A stretch of 9,321 nt of DNA, taken from assembly GCF_004771005.1 (NCBI RefSeq), contig NZ_RQHV01000041.1, forward strand, positions 1 through 9,321, given 5' to 3'. Position 1 is the stretch's first letter. Each line of letters opens with the position of its first letter. Shown one piece after another: positions 7,235 through 9,321 of the stretch. Origin of the DNA: Leptospira ilyithenensis (GTDB lineage Bacteria > Spirochaetota > Leptospiria > Leptospirales > Leptospiraceae). Under the pieces are notes generated by a model. The model was not told the DNA's origin, searched no databases, and worked only from the letters and a program-made list of their open reading frames with translations. Both the position numbers and the translations under genes were made by a program.

Positions 7235-9320
7235 TAAATTCGTTAATTCCATTGCGGGACGCTTGAGTCTTCGAGAACCACAGCGGCAAAGTTTAGAAAT
7301 TTTATCTAGAATTAATGAAATTGGACAATTCTCCAAATTTTCAGATTTAGATAGTATTCTTGCTGCAATCCAAAGTGAATACCCAAATGTGACGGACTTT
7401 GAAAGGGATTTCCCTTCTCTGTGTTTTGCTATTGCGACTGGTGTCGGAAAAACTAGATTGATGGGGGCTTTTATTGCTTATCTATATTTAGCTAAATCGT
7501 ATAGGCATTTCTTCATACTTGCGCCAAATCTCACTATTTATAATAAATTGATAACTGATTTTACTCCAAATACTCCTAAATATGTATTTAAGGGAATTTC
7601 AGAATTTTCCATTGAGACTCCTATTCTTGTAACAGGAGACAATTACGAAAGTGGAGTTGGGATTCGGAATACTTTTTTTGAATCTGGAGTTCATATTAAT
7701 ATTTTTAATATTTCTAAAATAAATACAGAAGTAAGGGGAGGTAGATCCCCTAAGATCAAACGTCTTTCTGAATATATTGGTGAAAGCTACTTTGAATACT
7801 TAGCAGGATTACCTGATCTCGTGCTACTCATGGATGAATCTCATCGTTATCGAGCATCCGCAGGATTTCGGGCAATCAACGAATTAAAACCCATATTGGG
7901 GTTGGAATTAACCGCAACCCCATTCATCGAAACTGCTCGCACGCCAGTTTATTTTAAGAATGTGATTTATAATTATTCACTCGCAAAAGCATTGGATGAC
8001 GGATTTGTCAAAGAACCAGCAGTTGTGACCCAAAAGAATTTTAACCCGTCTCAGTTTGATCCGACTCAATTAGAAAGAATAAAACTTGAAGATGGGGTTC
8101 GATTGCATGAAAATACCAAAATTGAATTAAAGACTTATGCCTTACAATCAAACCAAAAAATAGTAAAACCTTTTGTTCTGATTATTGCAAGAGACACATC
8201 TCATGCGGATGATTTACAAAAGTTAATAGAATCTGATACTTTTTTTGACAGTCGGTATAGAGGAAAAACAATTCAAATACACTCGGGACAACAAGGAGAA
8301 GAAAAAGAAGAAGTAGTTGAAAGGCTTCTTGCCGTGGAAAAAAGTGAGGAGCTTACAGAAATCGTAATACATGTAAATATGTTAAAAGAAGGTTGGGATG
8401 TAACCAATCTCTATACAATCATACCTTTGAGGGCTGCAAATGCTCGCACCTTGGTAGAGCAATCTATAGGTAGAGGACTTAGGCTCCCTTATGGAAGACG
8501 TACTGGTGTGGCTGCCGTAGATCGACTCAATATTATAGCTCACGATCGATTTCAGGAAATTGTAGATGAGGCAAATCGTTCTGATTCGCCTTTGCGATTA
8601 AGGACTTTAATACTGGATCCTGGTACGGATCTTGAAAAAGCGGAGACTTTCGTAATCCAATCTAATATTGACGAAATGTTGAATGGAATTGATAATCCAT
8701 CGAATTCAGTGAATAAACATAATGCTCAAACTTTATTTAGCAATGAGGAAGATAAAAAAATTGCAGAAGTAGTTTATTCGATAATCAAAAAGAATGAAGA
8801 TTTACCTTCTTCAAAACAACTTTTGAATTCTGAGATTCAGGCGAGAATCGCAAAAGAAACAGAAGAGATTTATAATTTGCGAAATGAGAATTTGCCAGGT
8901 ATTTTAAATAGTTCCAACGTGAAGTTAATAACCCAAAAAGTAGCAGAGATTTTAATTGATAAAACAATTGATATTCCACGTATTCTGATTGTTCCTACCA
9001 GCGGTAACGGTATTAGATTTCGGAAGTTTGTGTTGGATTGCTCATCTGTTCGATTACAACCTGTGGAAAGGGATGTTTTAATTCATGCACTGCATTCTAA
9101 TCAAGAAGAGGTAGTGAGATTCTCCGGAAAAAAGCGTAATGAACGTCGACTTGAAGATTTTTTGGTGAGAGGATTGATTGATTTTGAAGATATTTCGTAT
9201 GATGATCATGCGGATTTGCTTTACGATCTTGCCGGACAGATGGTAATGTGTACAGATATAGTATTCGCCGGTCACAATCCTCTAACTTTACTTAGGTCAA
9301 ATGTTCTCTACCGGTTCTAG
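7227..9320 (+). CDS. Type III Res-like DEAD/DEAH helicase, apparently lacking its C-terminal endonuclease part
   Basis: Superfamily 2 ATPase related to the restriction subunit of type III systems, paired here with a Mod-like methylase. Motifs: Walker A ATGVGKT (residues 70-76), DESH (203-206), TAT (229-231), MLKEGWDV (385-392) and motif VI Q412-S-I-GRGLR (to 419). Type III Res-like proteins usually run to about 850-1000 aa and end in a PD-(D/E)xK endonuclease domain. This reading frame stops with TAG at 9318-9320, giving 697 aa and no such domain. Residues up to about 673 (DDHADLLYDLAGQMV) keep a family-like character; the last 24 residues do not match the continuation I remember. It may be truncated by an insertion or frameshift, or it may be a helicase-only variant. 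Helicase identity is firm; truncation is an inference from family memory. Confidence 0.9.
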   Translation: MVDKFVNSIAGRLSLREPQRQSLEILSRINEIGQFSKFSDLDSILAAIQSEYPNVTDFERDFPSLCFAIATGVGKTRLMGAFIAYLYLAKSYRHFFILAPNLTIYNKLITDFTPNTPKYVFKGISEFSIETPILVTGDNYESGVGIRNTFFESGVHINIFNISKINTEVRGGRSPKIKRLSEYIGESYFEYLAGLPDLVLLMDESHRYRASAGFRAINELKPILGLELTATPFIETARTPVYFKNVIYNYSLAKALDDGFVKEPAVVTQKNFNPSQFDPTQLERIKLEDGVRLHENTKIELKTYALQSNQKIVKPFVLIIARDTSHADDLQKLIESDTFFDSRYRGKTIQIHSGQQGEEKEEVVERLLAVEKSEELTEIVIHVNMLKEGWDVTNLYTIIPLRAANARTLVEQSIGRGLRLPYGRRTGVAAVDRLNIIAHDRFQEIVDEANRSDSPLRLRTLILDPGTDLEKAETFVIQSNIDEMLNGIDNPSNSVNKHNAQTLFSNEEDKKIAEVVYSIIKKNEDLPSSKQLLNSEIQARIAKETEEIYNLRNENLPGILNSSNVKLITQKVAEILIDKTIDIPRILIVPTSGNGIRFRKFVLDCSSVRLQPVERDVLIHALHSNQEEVVRFSGKKRNERRLEDFLVRGLIDFEDISYDDHADLLYDLAGQMVMCTDIVFAGHNPLTLLRSNVLYRF

Positions 9321-9321
9321 T
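9246..9321. other. Foreign-looking tail after the break in the Res-like helicase
   Basis: From about base 9246 the reading frame gives a 24-residue tail unlike the expected family continuation, and neither of the other two forward frames restores it by eye. The segment begins TGTGTACAG, and many insertion sequences end in TG/TGT. It also contains two related GCCGGT/ACCGGT blocks (9268-9273 and 9310-9315), as might be seen in a transposon end with repeated binding sites. Only 76 bases are present, with no inverted partner or target duplication visible, so this is a weak suggestion. Confidence 0.3.

Noticed and set aside
299..9275. Several 60-90 aa reading frames on the minus strand
   Set aside because: All lie antisense within well-supported genes, show no family motifs and have no convincing ribosome sites.
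256..9320. Class 1 DISARM, because of the SNF2 helicase near a methylase
   Set aside because: No DrmA, DrmB (DUF1998) or DrmC (PLD) gene is seen, and the methylase is of the beta-class Mod type, not the large Eco57I-like DrmMI that I remember for class 1.
256..9320. BREX system
   Set aside because: No PglZ, BrxC-like or BrxL gene is present; only a methylase and large ATPases are shared in general terms.
1..9321. CRISPR array, tRNA or rRNA gene
   Set aside because: No regularly spaced repeats and no cloverleaf or rRNA-like segment were seen on reading the window.

Overview
The window is AT-rich (about one third G+C by eye) and carries one strand-uniform cluster of five genes, all on the + strand, preceded by about 255 bases of leader. 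Bacterial origin is clear from Shine-Dalgarno sites, a GTG start and a rho-independent terminator. The codon and base bias would suit an AT-rich Gram-negative such as a Leptospira-type spirochaete, but nothing in the sequence proves that, so treat the taxon as a guess.

Layout: 1-60 ends an upstream transcription unit with an intrinsic terminator. 61-255 is a leader with a weak candidate promoter and several small palindromes. 256-3108 encodes a 950-aa SNF2/RapA-type helicase. 3105-3290 encodes a 61-aa unknown protein. 3287-5596 encodes a 769-aa SMC/Rad50-like ATPase with a zinc-hook CxxC and a C-terminal region that looks like a HEPN RNase domain. 5609-7234 encodes a 541-aa beta-class DNA (probably N6-adenine) methyltransferase of the type III Mod kind. 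7227-9320 encodes a 697-aa type III Res-like DEAD/DEAH helicase that stops one base before the window ends. Junctions are 4-base overlaps, a 12-base gap and an 8-base overlap, so the five genes almost certainly form one operon.

Reading: this is an anti-phage/restriction-type defence operon combining two helicases, a methylase and an SMC-like ATPase. It resembles the helicase-methylase-ATPase type that I recall being named Hma, and it shares features with type III restriction-modification and with RloC-like SMC nucleases. The methylase would mark self DNA, the helicases would track or remodel unmarked DNA, and the ATPase would sense or bridge DNA ends.

Two points deserve attention. First, the ATPase carries an R-N-x4-H motif (R702...H708) in a helical C-terminal region, which would give the system an RNA-cleaving effector not obvious from its ATPase annotation. 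Second, the Res-like helicase loses family resemblance after about residue 673 and lacks the C-terminal endonuclease part expected of the family, so it may be interrupted near base 9246, possibly by a mobile element whose end starts there.
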